64,000 nucleotides of DNA from Streptomyces sp. NBC_01551 (GCF_026339935.1 NZ_JAPEPX010000001.1:1966501-2030500); one strand, 5' to 3'. Counted from the first letter of the stretch, positions 54,300 to 63,403 are shown. Notes: a model not told the origin generated them from the letters alone. Translations and numbers: made by a program.

Positions 54300-55874
54300 C
54301 TAGCCGGCGAGGGGCGCGCGCCGCGCGGGGTCCGAGGCCTTCTCCCATACGTCCGGAAGTTCCCGTTCGCGCCGGTCGGCCAGGGCTTCCTCGCGGGCGT
54401 GCAGGACGCCCCAGGTGAAGGCGGACTCCCCCGCGGCGGCGGCCTGGACGCCGAGGCCGAGCAGGGCCTCGCGGGCGACGACGCTGTCCTGGTGGTCGCC
54501 GAGCAGGGTCTGCACCTTCTTCACGGCCTTCGCGAGGCGTTTCGCGGGCTTGCCGAGGGCCGGTACGGCGGCTTCCGCCGCGTAGCGGGAGCGCTTGGCG
54601 GCCTTGCGGGCCTCGTGCAGGGCCAGGTCGCGTTCGTGGCCCGGCTCCAGGTCCAGCGCGGCGCCGATCCGCTTCGCGAGGCGCCCGTGGTCGTGGATGA
54701 CGGCCTGGGGCAGGACGTCCTCGGCGGGTCGGGCGGCGCCCTCCAGCAGCGGCGGGTCGGCGAGCAGGGCGTCGAGGGAGTCCAGGAGGGTCAGGTACCG
54801 CTTGCTGTCCAGGGCGGCGAGGGCGCGGCGCCGGGAGCCGGAGCGGCGGGCGTTGTTCCACACCCGGAGCCGGCCGCGGACCGGGCCGAGCAGCAGGGTG
54901 CGCGGGAGTTCGCCGAGCCGGGTCTGGAGCCGCTCCAGCAGGACTTCCTGGTCGCGGTCGACGCCGAGTTCGGCGGCGAGCCAGCGCAGCTCGTCGCCGA
55001 GGGGGTCGGTGACGTCCCGGTCGAGCACCTCGCGGTAGGTCTTGAAGGCGCTGCGCGTCCGCCGGGTGGCGACGCGCAGTTGGTGGACGGAGTCGGGCAG
55101 GTTTCGGCGTACGGCGGGGTCCTGCGCGATCACCGCGTCGAGCTGTTCCCGCAGGTACGACAGGACGTACGCGCCCGCGCTGTCGTCGTCGGGGGCGGGC
55201 TCGGGCCGGGCCGGCGGCGGGGCGCCGGTCTCGTCCAGGGCGCGGGCGACTTTCGAGGGGGCGTCGGACACCCGGAGGCCGGCCTTGCCGAACCTCTTCT
55301 CCACGGCGTCGAGCAGCGCCGGGTCCACGCCGTCGGCGAGTTCGACCTCGACCTCGGTCCAGGCGGCGGCGGCCTCTTCGCGCTCGGCCCGGACGGTGTC
55401 GGTGGACAGCTCGGCGAGCACGGCTCCGTCGGCGTCGAGGAGGTGGCTGACCTTGCGCGAGGAGCGCAGCCGGACCTGGGGCTCCAGCGCGGCGCCCCGC
55501 ACCCGGGAGCGGACCAGGGCGGCGAGGGCGGGCGGCACGCTGTCGCCGAGCGGGGCCGAGACCTCGTCGCGGACACCGGGCGAGACGGGGAGTTTGAGGT
55601 GCCAGCCGGCGTCGCCGCCGCCGGTCCTGCGCCGCAGGGTCAGGCCGTCGGCGGCGAGCCGCTGGTCGCGGGTGTCGTAGTAGACGGCGTCGAGGTCGAC
55701 GGTGCCCTCGTCGCGGACGGCCGCGATGCCGGCCGTCCCCGCCAGGTCCGGCAGCGCGTGCCGGGCCGCCTTCGACGCCTTCTTGCCGGATTTCCCGGCC
55801 TTGCCGGTCCCACCGGCCCCGTCGGGCTCAGGGAACTCGAATTTCCGCTCGATCTCGCGCTTCGTGTCCGCCAT
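54300..55874 (-). CDS. CYTH and CHAD domain protein
   Basis: 524 aa. The CYTH domain (about 1-215) begins with the ExExK-type motif EIERKFE (residues 7-13); such domains hydrolyse or bind triphosphates in a beta-barrel tunnel. The CHAD domain (about 240-510) is helical and rich in conserved His/Arg/Lys (VHQLRVATRRTRSAFKTYREVL, HEARKAAKRSRYAAE); CHAD domains bind inorganic polyphosphate. The fusion is common in actinobacteria. It follows rodA with a 92-nt gap bearing an 11-bp repeat. A role in polyphosphate handling is inference from the domains. Confidence 0.92.
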   Translation of the reverse strand: MADTKREIERKFEFPEPDGAGGTGKAGKSGKKASKAARHALPDLAGTAGIAAVRDEGTVDLDAVYYDTRDQRLAADGLTLRRRTGGGDAGWHLKLPVSPGVRDEVSAPLGDSVPPALAALVRSRVRGAALEPQVRLRSSRKVSHLLDADGAVLAELSTDTVRAEREEAAAAWTEVEVELADGVDPALLDAVEKRFGKAGLRVSDAPSKVARALDETGAPPPARPEPAPDDDSAGAYVLSYLREQLDAVIAQDPAVRRNLPDSVHQLRVATRRTRSAFKTYREVLDRDVTDPLGDELRWLAAELGVDRDQEVLLERLQTRLGELPRTLLLGPVRGRLRVWNNARRSGSRRRALAALDSKRYLTLLDSLDALLADPPLLEGAARPAEDVLPQAVIHDHGRLAKRIGAALDLEPGHERDLALHEARKAAKRSRYAAEAAVPALGKPAKRLAKAVKKVQTLLGDHQDSVVAREALLGLGVQAAAAGESAFTWGVLHAREEALADRRERELPDVWEKASDPARRAPLAG

Positions 55875-55932
55875 AGACCGAACTTAGTCCTGAACGGATC
55901 ACGACGGCAGGGTGAACGGCGAATCGACGGCC

Positions 55933-55960
55933 GATCGGCGGCGGATCGGCGGCGGATCGG
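55933..55960. repeat. 11-bp tandem repeat just past the rodA stop
   Basis: GATCGGCGGCG is repeated at 55933-55943 and 55944-55954, with a partial third unit to 55960, immediately downstream of the rodA stop (55967-55969) on its strand. Confidence 0.6.
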
Positions 55961-55966
55961 CCAGGA

Positions 55967-57166
55967 CTAGGCCGACATCGGACGTTGCACCCGGATCGAC
56001 TGCAACAGCCCGACCGCCACCCAGACCGCGAACATCGACGAGCCTCCGTAGGACACGAACGGCAGCGGGAGCCCCGCGACCGGCATGATCCCGAGGGTCA
56101 TCCCGATGTTCTCGAAGGCCTGGAAGGCGAACCAGGCGATGATCCCGGCCGCCACGATCGTCCCGTAGAGCTCGGTCGTCTCGCGGGCGATCAGGCAGGC
56201 CCGCCACAGCACCACGCCGAGCAGCAGCAGGATCAGCCCGGCCCCGAGGAAGCCCAGCTCCTCCCCCGCCACCGTGAAGACGAAGTCGGTCTGCTGCTCC
56301 GGCACGAACTGGCCGGTGGTCTGCGAGCCCTTGAACAGCCCGGAGCCGGTGAGCCCGCCGGAGCCGATCGCGATGCGCGCCTGGTTGGTGTTGTAGCCGA
56401 CGCCGGCCGGGTCGAGCTCGGGGTTGGCGAAGGCCGCGAAGCGGTTGATCTGGTACTCGTCGAGGACGCCGAGCTGCCAGATCAGGATGGCGCCGGCCGC
56501 GCCCGAGCCCAGCAGCCCGAGCACCCAGCGGTTGGAGGCGCCGGAGGCCAGCAGGACACCGAGCACGATGATGACCATGACCATGACCGAGCCGAGGTCG
56601 GGCATCAGCATGACGATGCCCATCGGGGCGGCGGCCAGGCAGAGCGCCTTGACCACGGTCCGGTGGTCGGGATGGGCGAGGTCACCGGCGTCGACCCGGG
56701 ACGCCAGCAGCATCGCCATGCCCAGGATGATCGTGATCTTCACGAACTCGGAGGGCTGGAGCGAGAATCCGCCGCCGATCACGATCCACGCGTGGGCGCC
56801 GTTGATGGTCGCGCCGAGCGGGGTGAGCACGGCGAGGATCAGCAGCAGCGAGAGCCCGTACAGGATCGGCACGGCGCCGCGCAGGGTGCGGTGCCCGAGC
56901 CAGACCGTGCCGATCATCAGCACCAGGCCGATGCCGGTGTTCAGGGCGTGCCGCAGCAGGAAGTAGTACGGGTCGCCCTGGTTGAGGGTGGTCCGGTTGC
57001 GGGTCGCCGACCACACCAGCAGCGAGCCGATGAAGGACAGCGCGAGGGCGGACAGCAGTATCGGCCAGTCGAGCCGGCGCAGCACCGAGTCGCGGGAGGT
57101 GAGCTTGGCCATCGGCCCGCGCTCGGGCGCGTACCGGGAGACGGAGAACTTGTTGGCGGTCTGCAT
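55967..57166 (-). CDS. rodA: RodA/FtsW family glycosyltransferase (Sfr)
   Basis: SEDS peptidoglycan polymerase, 399 aa with about ten transmembrane helices. Family sequences include INGAHAWIVIGGGFSLQPSEFVKI, LMPDLGSVMVM and the C-terminal GLPLPFVSYGGSSMFAVWVAVGLL. It pairs with the adjacent PBP2. In S. coelicolor the homologue (sfr) works in spore-wall synthesis, so a sporulation role is likely. The ATG at 57166 lies 7 nt downstream of the pbp2 stop, so the two are in one operon; the upstream frame extension is a shadow of pbp2. Confidence 0.95.
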   Translation of the reverse strand: MQTANKFSVSRYAPERGPMAKLTSRDSVLRRLDWPILLSALALSFIGSLLVWSATRNRTTLNQGDPYYFLLRHALNTGIGLVLMIGTVWLGHRTLRGAVPILYGLSLLLILAVLTPLGATINGAHAWIVIGGGFSLQPSEFVKITIILGMAMLLASRVDAGDLAHPDHRTVVKALCLAAAPMGIVMLMPDLGSVMVMVIIVLGVLLASGASNRWVLGLLGSGAAGAILIWQLGVLDEYQINRFAAFANPELDPAGVGYNTNQARIAIGSGGLTGSGLFKGSQTTGQFVPEQQTDFVFTVAGEELGFLGAGLILLLLGVVLWRACLIARETTELYGTIVAAGIIAWFAFQAFENIGMTLGIMPVAGLPLPFVSYGGSSMFAVWVAVGLLQSIRVQRPMSA

Positions 57167-57173
57167 CGGGGCC

Positions 57174-59348
57174 TCAGTCCTGCCGCGTCGCGGGCGGCGC
57201 GGGCGGTCCGGCGAGCGCGGGCACCGAGTCCTCCGGGGACGGGGGCACGTACGGCTTGACCTCGGGGGCGTCGATGGAGCCGTCGGGCTGGATGGTGGGC
57301 AGCTTCGCCTCGGGCTTGAGCAGCAGGGCCTTCTTCGGGTCCTGCTTGCCGGCCATGTCGAGTCCGTAGATGGCGTTGTAGACGTTGCGCACGGCGGGAC
57401 CGGAGGCACCGGAACCGGTACCACCCTGGGAGATCGTCATCACGATCGTGTAGTCCTCGGTGTACGTGGCGAACCAGGAGGTCGTCTGCTTGCCGTAGAC
57501 CTCGGCGGTACCGGTCTTGGCGTGCATCGGGATCTGCTTCTGCGGCCAGCCGCCGAAGCGCCAGGCGGCGGTACCGCGGGTGGCGACGCCTTCGAGTGCC
57601 TCGTCGATCTGGTCCCGGGTCTGCTGGGTCATGGGCAGCTTGCCGTGGGCCTTCGGCTTGATCTCCTCGACCTTCTTGCCGTCGGCGCTGATGACGGCCT
57701 TGCCGATGGTCGGGTTCCACAGGGTGCCGCCGTTGGAGATGGCCGCGTAGATGGTGGCCATCTGGATCGGGGTGACGAGCGTGTCGCCCTGACCGATGGA
57801 GTAGTTGACGGCGTCACCGGCGCGCATGAGGTTGCCTTCGAGGCAGTTCTCGTAGGACAGCAGCTCGACGTAGGTGCCGCCCTTCTTGCCGGTCTTGCAC
57901 CACTGGTCCTTGTTGGCCTCCCAGAACCGCTGCTTCCACTGGCGGTCGGGGACGCGGCCCTTCTCCTCGCCCGGCAGGTCGATGCCGGTCTCCGCGCCGA
58001 GGCCGAACTGGTGGGCGGTCTTGTAGAAGATCTCCGCCGGGTTCTTCACCGGCTTGAGCCCACCGTCCTTGAGCCACTGCTGGTGGCCCAGCGCGTAGAA
58101 GACGGTGTCGCAGGAGACCTCCAGGGCCCGGCCGAGGGTGATCGATCCGTGCCCCTGGGACTCGAAGTTCTTGAAGACCTGGCCACCGATGGAGTACGAG
58201 CTGGGGCAGGGGTAGCTGCCGTCGAACTTGTAGCCGGCGTTGACCGCGGCCGCCGTGGGGATGACCTTGAAGATGGAGCCCGGGGCCGCCTGGCCCTGGA
58301 TGGCCCGGTTCATCAGCGGGACGTTGGACTCCTTGGCGGTGAGCTTGGCGTAGTCCTTGCCGGAGATCCCGCCGACCCACACGTTCGGGTCGTACGTCGG
58401 GTTGGAGGCCATGGCGACGACGCGGCCGGTCTTGGACTCCAGGGCGACGATGGCACCCGCGTCGGCCTTGTAGGGGACGCCGGTGTTGCGGTCGATCTGC
58501 TTGCGCGCTTCCTTCATGGCCGCGTCCAGCTCGTACTCGGCGACTGCCTGGACACGGGCGTCGATGCTGGTCACGAGGTTGGCGCCGGGAATCGCCGGGT
58601 CGTTGTTGGCCTCGCCGATGACCCGGCCGAGGTTGTCCACCTCGTAGCGGGTGACGCCGGACTTGCCGCGCAGCGCCTTGTCGTAGGTGCGCTCCAGGCC
58701 GAAGCGGCCGACCTGGTCGGAGCGCAGGAACGGCGAGTTGGTGTTCTTCGCCTTGACGATCTCGTCGTCGGTGACCGGCGAGAGGTAGCCGAGCGCCTGG
58801 CCGGTGTTGGCGCCGCCGGGGGCCGGGTAGCGGCGGACGGCGGTGGGCTCGGCGGTGATGCCGGGGAAGTCCTCGGGGCGTTCGCGGATCTGGAGGGCCT
58901 GCTGGGTGGTGGCCTCGTCGGTGACCGGGATGGGCTGGTACGGGGAGCCGTTCCAGCAGGGCTGCGGGGTCTGGGAGTCGCAGAGGCGGACCTTGTCCAT
59001 GACCTCCTGCGGCTTCATGTCGAGCACGCCGGCGAGCCGGGTCAGGACGTCCTTGCCCCTGTCCTTTATCTTCATCAGCTCGGTGCGGCTGGCCGAGACG
59101 ACCAGGCGGGTCTCGTTGTCGGCGAGCGGGACGCCGCGGGCGTCCAGGATCGAGCCGCGCACGGCGGGCTGTACGACCTGCTGGACGTGGTTGTTCTTGG
59201 CCTCGTCGGAGTACTCCGAGCCGTTGCGGATCTGGAGGTACCAGAGCCGCCCCCCGAGGGTGAACAGCAGCGAGAAGACGAGCACCTGGATGATGACGAG
59301 CCGGATCTGCACCCGGGGGGTGCGGCCGGTCTCCGGAATGTTGGTCAC
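57174..59348 (-). CDS. mrdA: Penicillin-binding protein 2 (class B transpeptidase)
   Basis: 724-aa peptidoglycan transpeptidase. A signal anchor (IRLVIIQVLVFSLLFTLGGRLWYL, near 15-38) precedes the pedestal and dimerisation domain. In the transpeptidase domain the SxxK motif is S358-K361 (GSIFK) and the KTG motif is at 611-613 (HAKTGTAEV). The C-terminal tail is Pro-rich. It starts with GTG, 13 nt after the mreD stop. In the mre cluster it is the partner of RodA. The Streptomyces homologue (pbp2) is needed for spore-wall integrity. Confidence 0.95.
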   Translation of the reverse strand: MTNIPETGRTPRVQIRLVIIQVLVFSLLFTLGGRLWYLQIRNGSEYSDEAKNNHVQQVVQPAVRGSILDARGVPLADNETRLVVSASRTELMKIKDRGKDVLTRLAGVLDMKPQEVMDKVRLCDSQTPQPCWNGSPYQPIPVTDEATTQQALQIRERPEDFPGITAEPTAVRRYPAPGGANTGQALGYLSPVTDDEIVKAKNTNSPFLRSDQVGRFGLERTYDKALRGKSGVTRYEVDNLGRVIGEANNDPAIPGANLVTSIDARVQAVAEYELDAAMKEARKQIDRNTGVPYKADAGAIVALESKTGRVVAMASNPTYDPNVWVGGISGKDYAKLTAKESNVPLMNRAIQGQAAPGSIFKVIPTAAAVNAGYKFDGSYPCPSSYSIGGQVFKNFESQGHGSITLGRALEVSCDTVFYALGHQQWLKDGGLKPVKNPAEIFYKTAHQFGLGAETGIDLPGEEKGRVPDRQWKQRFWEANKDQWCKTGKKGGTYVELLSYENCLEGNLMRAGDAVNYSIGQGDTLVTPIQMATIYAAISNGGTLWNPTIGKAVISADGKKVEEIKPKAHGKLPMTQQTRDQIDEALEGVATRGTAAWRFGGWPQKQIPMHAKTGTAEVYGKQTTSWFATYTEDYTIVMTISQGGTGSGASGPAVRNVYNAIYGLDMAGKQDPKKALLLKPEAKLPTIQPDGSIDAPEVKPYVPPSPEDSVPALAGPPAPPATRQD

Positions 59349-59361
59349 GCCTGCTCCCCCG

Positions 59362-60066
59362 TCACAGCTTCTTGACGCTCTTCACGCCCTTGACGCCCTT
59401 GACACCCTTTATGCGGCCGGCCCGGTTGGCGCGGCCGCGCGCGGTCCGCAGCCGCAGGCCGCCGCGCTGGCTGCCGATCCGCAGGCCCGTGCCGCCGGCC
59501 AGCCAGCCGGAGGCGACGTCCTTGCCCTGCGGGGCCCCGCCGTTGGCCTCGACGGCCATCGGATCGTTCTCGGCGCGACGCGCCAGGGCCATGATGAAGG
59601 GCACCGTGAACGGCGCGAGCAGCAGGTCGTACAGGGTCGCCGTGAACAGCAGCCCGGTCAGGCCCACGTGGCGGGCGGCGGTGTCGCCGACGAGGGCGCC
59701 GACACCGGCGTACAGCAGGGTGGAGCCGATCGCGGCCGCGACGACGGTCAGCATCGGGCCCCAAGCGGAGCGGAAGCGCCCGCTGTCGGGGCGGGCCAGG
59801 CCGACGAGGTAGCCGATGAGGCACAGCACGAGCGCGTACCGCCCGGCGGCGTGGTCGGCGGGCGGGGCCAAGTCCGCGAGGAGACCGGCGCCGAAGCCGA
59901 TGAGGGCGCCGCTCACGTGCCCGTAGACGAGCGCGAGGGCGACGACGGTGAGCAGCACCAGGTCGGGTACGGCGCCGGGCAGCTGGAGCCGGCCCAGGAC
60001 GGAGACCTGGACGACGAGGGCGACCACGACCAGCGTGGCCGAGAGCAGAATCCGGTTGAAGCGCAT
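59362..60066 (-). CDS. mreD: Rod shape-determining protein MreD
   Basis: 234-aa membrane protein with about five or six helices (FNRILLSATLVVVALVVQVSVLG, LVLLTVVALALVYGHVSGALIGFGAGLL). It links MreC to the lipid-linked synthesis enzymes. The C-terminal 60 residues are a basic tail ending GVKGVKGVKSVKKL, encoded by 9-bp repeats; most MreD proteins are shorter and lack this. ATG start, 12 nt after mreC and 13 nt before pbp2. Confidence 0.93.
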   Translation of the reverse strand: MRFNRILLSATLVVVALVVQVSVLGRLQLPGAVPDLVLLTVVALALVYGHVSGALIGFGAGLLADLAPPADHAAGRYALVLCLIGYLVGLARPDSGRFRSAWGPMLTVVAAAIGSTLLYAGVGALVGDTAARHVGLTGLLFTATLYDLLLAPFTVPFIMALARRAENDPMAVEANGGAPQGKDVASGWLAGGTGLRIGSQRGGLRLRTARGRANRAGRIKGVKGVKGVKSVKKL

Positions 60067-60078
60067 GGCGGTCAGCTC

Positions 60079-61026
60079 CTACTCGTCGTCCGGCTTGGCG
60101 GGGACGCTCGCGGACGCGGACGGGGTGACCGTGACGGTGACCGTCGGGGTCGGCTTGGCCGGCTCGGGCTTGGGCGGCAGGACGGCGTCGCGCGGGTCCT
60201 CGCGCGGGGGCATGACCACGACGCCGACGATGTCGAGGCGGGAGAACCCGACGAACGGGCGGACCCACACGGTGCGGGTCAGGTCGCCGCGCGAGGGGTC
60301 GACCTTGACCACCTCGCCGATGGGGACGCCGGGGACGAACGGCTTGTTGCCGCGCGATCCGAAGGTCAGCAGCCGGTCGCCGGGGTTGATCTTGGCCTTG
60401 CCGTTGAGCATCTGGACGGAGAGGGCGCGGTCGCCCTGGCCGGTGGCGAAGCCCAGCTCGCCCGTCTTCTCCAGGCGGGTGCCGACGGTGAAGTCGGGGT
60501 CGTTGGCGAGCACCACGGTGGCGGTGTCGGGGCCGACGGTGGCGACGCGGCCGACGAGCCCGTCGCCGTTGAGGACGGTCATGTCGCGCTCGATGCCGTC
60601 CTTGGTGCCGGCGTCGATGGTCACGGTCCAGGAGAAGCCCTGGGCCGCTCCTATGGCGATGACCTCGGCGCCCTTGATGCCGTACTGGCCGGCGCCGGCG
60701 CGCTTGAGCATCTCGTCGAGCTCGTGGATCCGGCTGCGGGTCTGGTCCGCGCTGCCCAGCTTGGCCTTCAGGGCCGCGTTCTCGCGCGTCAGCGTGGCGA
60801 TCCGGTTGTGGCGCTCGCCGGAGTCCCGTACCGCCCCTATGGCGTTGGCGACCGGGTCGACCGCGGTCGCGACGCCCTTCTCGACCGGGCCGAAGACCGC
60901 CGCGGCGGCCTGCCGGGCACCGTCGACCGGAGAATCCTCGCCCGTTCTGATGTCCACCGTGATCAGCGCGAACGCGATGGCGATCAGAAGAACCAGGAGC
61001 AGCCGGCTTTCTCGTGTGTCCCTCAC
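60079..61026 (-). CDS. mreC: Rod shape-determining protein MreC
   Basis: 315-aa bitopic protein. A short cytoplasmic N-terminus and one transmembrane helix (LLLVLLIAIAFALITVDI, residues 8-26) are followed by a coiled coil (IATLTRENAALKAKLGSADQTRSRIHELDEMLKRAG) and a beta-rich periplasm-side domain with GDRLLTFGSRGNKPFVPGVPIGEV. A Pro/Val/Thr-rich tail ends it. It starts with GTG. It lies 176 nt downstream of mreB, separated by a strong hairpin, and is the first gene of mreCD-pbp2-rodA. Confidence 0.94.
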   Translation of the reverse strand: MRDTRESRLLLVLLIAIAFALITVDIRTGEDSPVDGARQAAAAVFGPVEKGVATAVDPVANAIGAVRDSGERHNRIATLTRENAALKAKLGSADQTRSRIHELDEMLKRAGAGQYGIKGAEVIAIGAAQGFSWTVTIDAGTKDGIERDMTVLNGDGLVGRVATVGPDTATVVLANDPDFTVGTRLEKTGELGFATGQGDRALSVQMLNGKAKINPGDRLLTFGSRGNKPFVPGVPIGEVVKVDPSRGDLTRTVWVRPFVGFSRLDIVGVVVMPPREDPRDAVLPPKPEPAKPTPTVTVTVTPSASASVPAKPDDE

Positions 61027-61124
61027 GTGCGGCGGCCGTGCCTTCCTCGTAGATACCCGTGCGGCGGAGCCGCTCCGGTGGAGCCGGGAGCCGTGATCCC
61101 ACCGGACTGTGCCTGTATATCAAC

Positions 61125-61164
61125 GATCCGCCGTACGGGCTCGGTAGCACCCGTACGGCGGATC
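61125..61164 (-). terminator. Hairpin between mreB and mreC
   Basis: GATCCGCCGTACGGG (61125-61139) pairs perfectly over 15 bp with 61150-61164, 10-nt loop, 38 nt past the mreB stop. It would end most mreB transcripts, leaving partial read-through into mreC. The remaining gap to mreC (61027-61124) must hold any separate mreC promoter, but none is clear. Confidence 0.8.
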
Positions 61165-61202
61165 CTTGTGTTCCGCATGACCCCCTGGCCGGGGGGGCTG
61201 TA

Positions 61203-62222
61203 TCAGCGCCGGGGCTGGGCGTCCAGGACCTGCTGGAGTGCCTCGAACTCCTCCACGCACTTGCCGGAGCCGAGGGCGACGGAGTCGAGGGGATCCTCGG
61301 CGATGTGGATCGGCATGCCGGTCTCGCGGCGCAGCCTCTCGTCCAGGCCGCGCAGCAGGGCGCCGCCGCCGGTGAGGACGATGCCGCGGTCCATGATGTC
61401 GCCGGAGAGCTCCGGCGGGCACTTGTCGAGGGTGGTCTTGACCGCGTCGACGATGGCGTTGACCGGTTCCTCGATGGCCTTGCGCACCTCGGCGGCCGAG
61501 ATGACGACCGTCTTGGGCAGGCCCGAGACCAGGTCGCGGCCGCGGATCTCGGTGTGCTCGTCCTTGTCGAGGTCGTACGCCGACCCGATCGTGATCTTGA
61601 TCTGCTCGGCGGTGCGCTCGCCGAGGAGGAGCGAGTACTCCTTCTTGATGTGCTGGATGATCGCGTTGTCCAGCTCGTCGCCGGCGACCCGGATGGACTG
61701 CGCCGTGACGATTCCGCCGAGGGAGATGACGGCGACCTCGGTGGTGCCGCCGCCGATGTCCACGACCATGTTGCCGGTGGCCTCGTGGACGGGCAGGCCC
61801 GAGCCGATGGCGGCGGCCATGGGCTCTTCGATGATGTGCACCTGGCGGGCGCCGGCCTGCGTGGACGCCTCGATGACGGCGCGTCGCTCCACTCCCGTGA
61901 TGCCGGAGGGGACACAGACCACGACGCGCGGCCGGGCCAGGTAGCGACGCTTGTGGATCTTGAGGATGAAGTACCGGAGCATGCGCTCGGTGATCTCGAA
62001 GTCGGCGATCACGCCGTCCTTGAGGGGCCGTACGGCGACGATGTTGCCGGGCGTCCGGCCGATCATCTTCTTCGCCTCGGAGCCGACCGCCAGGATGCCA
62101 CCGGTGTTCGTGTTGATGGCGACCACGGACGGCTCGTTCAGGACGATCCCCCGGCCCCTCACGTACACCAGCGTGTTGGCGGTCCCGAGGTCGATCGCCA
62201 TGTCACGGCCGATGAACGACAT
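61203..62222 (-). CDS. mreB: Actin-like cytoskeletal protein MreB
   Basis: 339-aa actin homologue. Phosphate 1 ([13 protein letters not shown]), phosphate 2 ([15 protein letters not shown]) and adenosine ([13 protein letters not shown]) motifs are all present. The ATG at 62222 (MSFIGRD) with AAGGGG 6 nt upstream is preferred; an in-frame ATG seven codons upstream has no good ribosome site. In Streptomyces MreB acts mainly in spore-wall assembly. The 293-nt gap to ndk carries the ndk terminator and presumably the mreB promoter. Confidence 0.97.
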   Translation of the reverse strand: MSFIGRDMAIDLGTANTLVYVRGRGIVLNEPSVVAINTNTGGILAVGSEAKKMIGRTPGNIVAVRPLKDGVIADFEITERMLRYFILKIHKRRYLARPRVVVCVPSGITGVERRAVIEASTQAGARQVHIIEEPMAAAIGSGLPVHEATGNMVVDIGGGTTEVAVISLGGIVTAQSIRVAGDELDNAIIQHIKKEYSLLLGERTAEQIKITIGSAYDLDKDEHTEIRGRDLVSGLPKTVVISAAEVRKAIEEPVNAIVDAVKTTLDKCPPELSGDIMDRGIVLTGGGALLRGLDERLRRETGMPIHIAEDPLDSVALGSGKCVEEFEALQQVLDAQPRR

Positions 62223-62445
62223 GTTGTTCCCCTTGTTCCCCATGAGGAGCGTCTGGCCTTCCAGTTGATAGCGGCTGCTGTCAGGTCGGCGAGGTGGGTG
62301 TGTGGGTGGAGGCCCCATCGTAATGCCGCAAGTATGAACACCGCGCGACGGGACTCCGGCAATCCCGCCGGAACGGATACCCGCCCCCATAGTGGTGACG
62401 TCGTGTCCTGTGCATGCGTTCCCGGTCGAGCCCGGTAATACCAAA

Positions 62446-62472
62446 GGGCGACCGAAATTACTTCGGTCGCCC
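62446..62472 (-). terminator. Terminator of ndk
   Basis: GGGCGACCGAA (62446-62456) pairs perfectly over 11 bp with 62462-62472, 5-nt loop, about 43 nt past the ndk stop. Confidence 0.8.
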
Positions 62473-62515
62473 CAGGTCATGAGCGCTATTCGGCTGATGT
62501 CTCGTCAGGAAGGAC

Positions 62516-62929
62516 TCATCCGAGGGTGGGGAAGAACAGCTTCAGCTCACGCTCGGCGGACTCCTCGGAATCCGAGGCGTGGATCAGGTTCTCGCGGGTG
62601 ATGGAGCCGAAGTCACCCCGGATGGAGCCGGGCGCCGCGGCGATCGGGTCGGTGGGTCCGGCCAGCTGGCGGACACCCTCGATCACGCGTTCCCCTTCGA
62701 CGACCAGGACGACGACCGGGCCGCTCGCCATGAAGCCCATGAGGGGCTCGTAGAAGGGCTTGCCCTTGTGCTCGCCGTAGTGGGTCTCCAGGGTCTCCTG
62801 GTCCAGCGTACGCAGCTCCATCGCGGGGACGGTCCAGCCGGCCTTCCGCTCGATGCGGCCGATGATCTCGCCGATCAGGCCGCGACGGACGGCGTCGGGC
62901 TTGAGGATGACGAGGGTGCGCTGGGTCAT
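62516..62929 (-). CDS. ndk: Nucleoside diphosphate kinase
   Basis: Transfers the gamma-phosphate from NTP to NDP through a phosphohistidine; 137 aa. TLVILKPDAVRRGLIGEII, GPVVVLVVEGERVI and the catalytic-His region ENLIHASDSEESAERE identify it; the usual RNLIHGSDS reads ENLIHASDS here, with the His kept. The ATG at 62929 is chosen over an in-frame extension with no family-like sequence. It is monocistronic, with a terminator behind it. Confidence 0.96.
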   Translation of the reverse strand: MTQRTLVILKPDAVRRGLIGEIIGRIERKAGWTVPAMELRTLDQETLETHYGEHKGKPFYEPLMGFMASGPVVVLVVEGERVIEGVRQLAGPTDPIAAAPGSIRGDFGSITRENLIHASDSEESAERELKLFFPTLG

Positions 62930-62985
62930 GTTGCGGCTCCTTGCGGCAAACGGGTGCGGTCCCACGAATCTACAGGGGCTCGGCG

Positions 62986-63011
62986 GGGGCCCGGCCCGCA
63001 GCCCGGGCCCC
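62986..63011 (-). terminator. Terminator after the DUF4233 gene
   Basis: GGGGCCCGG (62986-62994) pairs with CCGGGCCCC (63003-63011), 24 nt past the stop at 63035 and before ndk. Confidence 0.7.
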
Positions 63012-63034
63012 GCGGCGCACCCGTACGAGGCGCC

Positions 63035-63400
63035 TCAGGCCTGCTGGGCCTCGGCCGGGGCCTGCGCCTCGGCCTGTGCCGCCCAGCGGGCCTTGATCGT
63101 GTCGATGCGGCGGCCGTAGTGCACCGAGCACCACCACAGGCCCGCGAAGACCGCGCCCAGGATGAACATCATCGGAACGACGAGCCCGCTCAGGATCAGC
63201 CCGATCTGGAGCGCCCAGCCGATCTGGACGGCCCCCGGCCGCGACAGCATCCCGCACAGCAGCACCGACAGCAGCATGGCGACCCCGCACACCGTCCAGA
63301 CGGTCGCCTGGGTCAGGTCCGGGTTCTTCATCGCGACCAGCCCCGCGAAGCCGATCACGAAGAACTCGCCGATCAGCGTCGAAGCACACAGCGTGCGCAT
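63035..63400 (-). CDS. DUF4233 family membrane protein
   Basis: 121 aa with four predicted transmembrane helices (LIGEFFVIGFAGLVAM, VWTVCGVAMLLSVLLCGML, IGWALQIGLILSGLVVPMMFILGAVFAGLWW) and a short Ala/Gln tail. Actinobacterial DUF4233 proteins characteristically follow folC, as here with a 3-nt gap. Function is unknown; co-translation with folC is likely. Confidence 0.88.
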   Translation of the reverse strand: MRTLCASTLIGEFFVIGFAGLVAMKNPDLTQATVWTVCGVAMLLSVLLCGMLSRPGAVQIGWALQIGLILSGLVVPMMFILGAVFAGLWWCSVHYGRRIDTIKARWAAQAEAQAPAEAQQA

Positions 63401-63403
63401 CCC

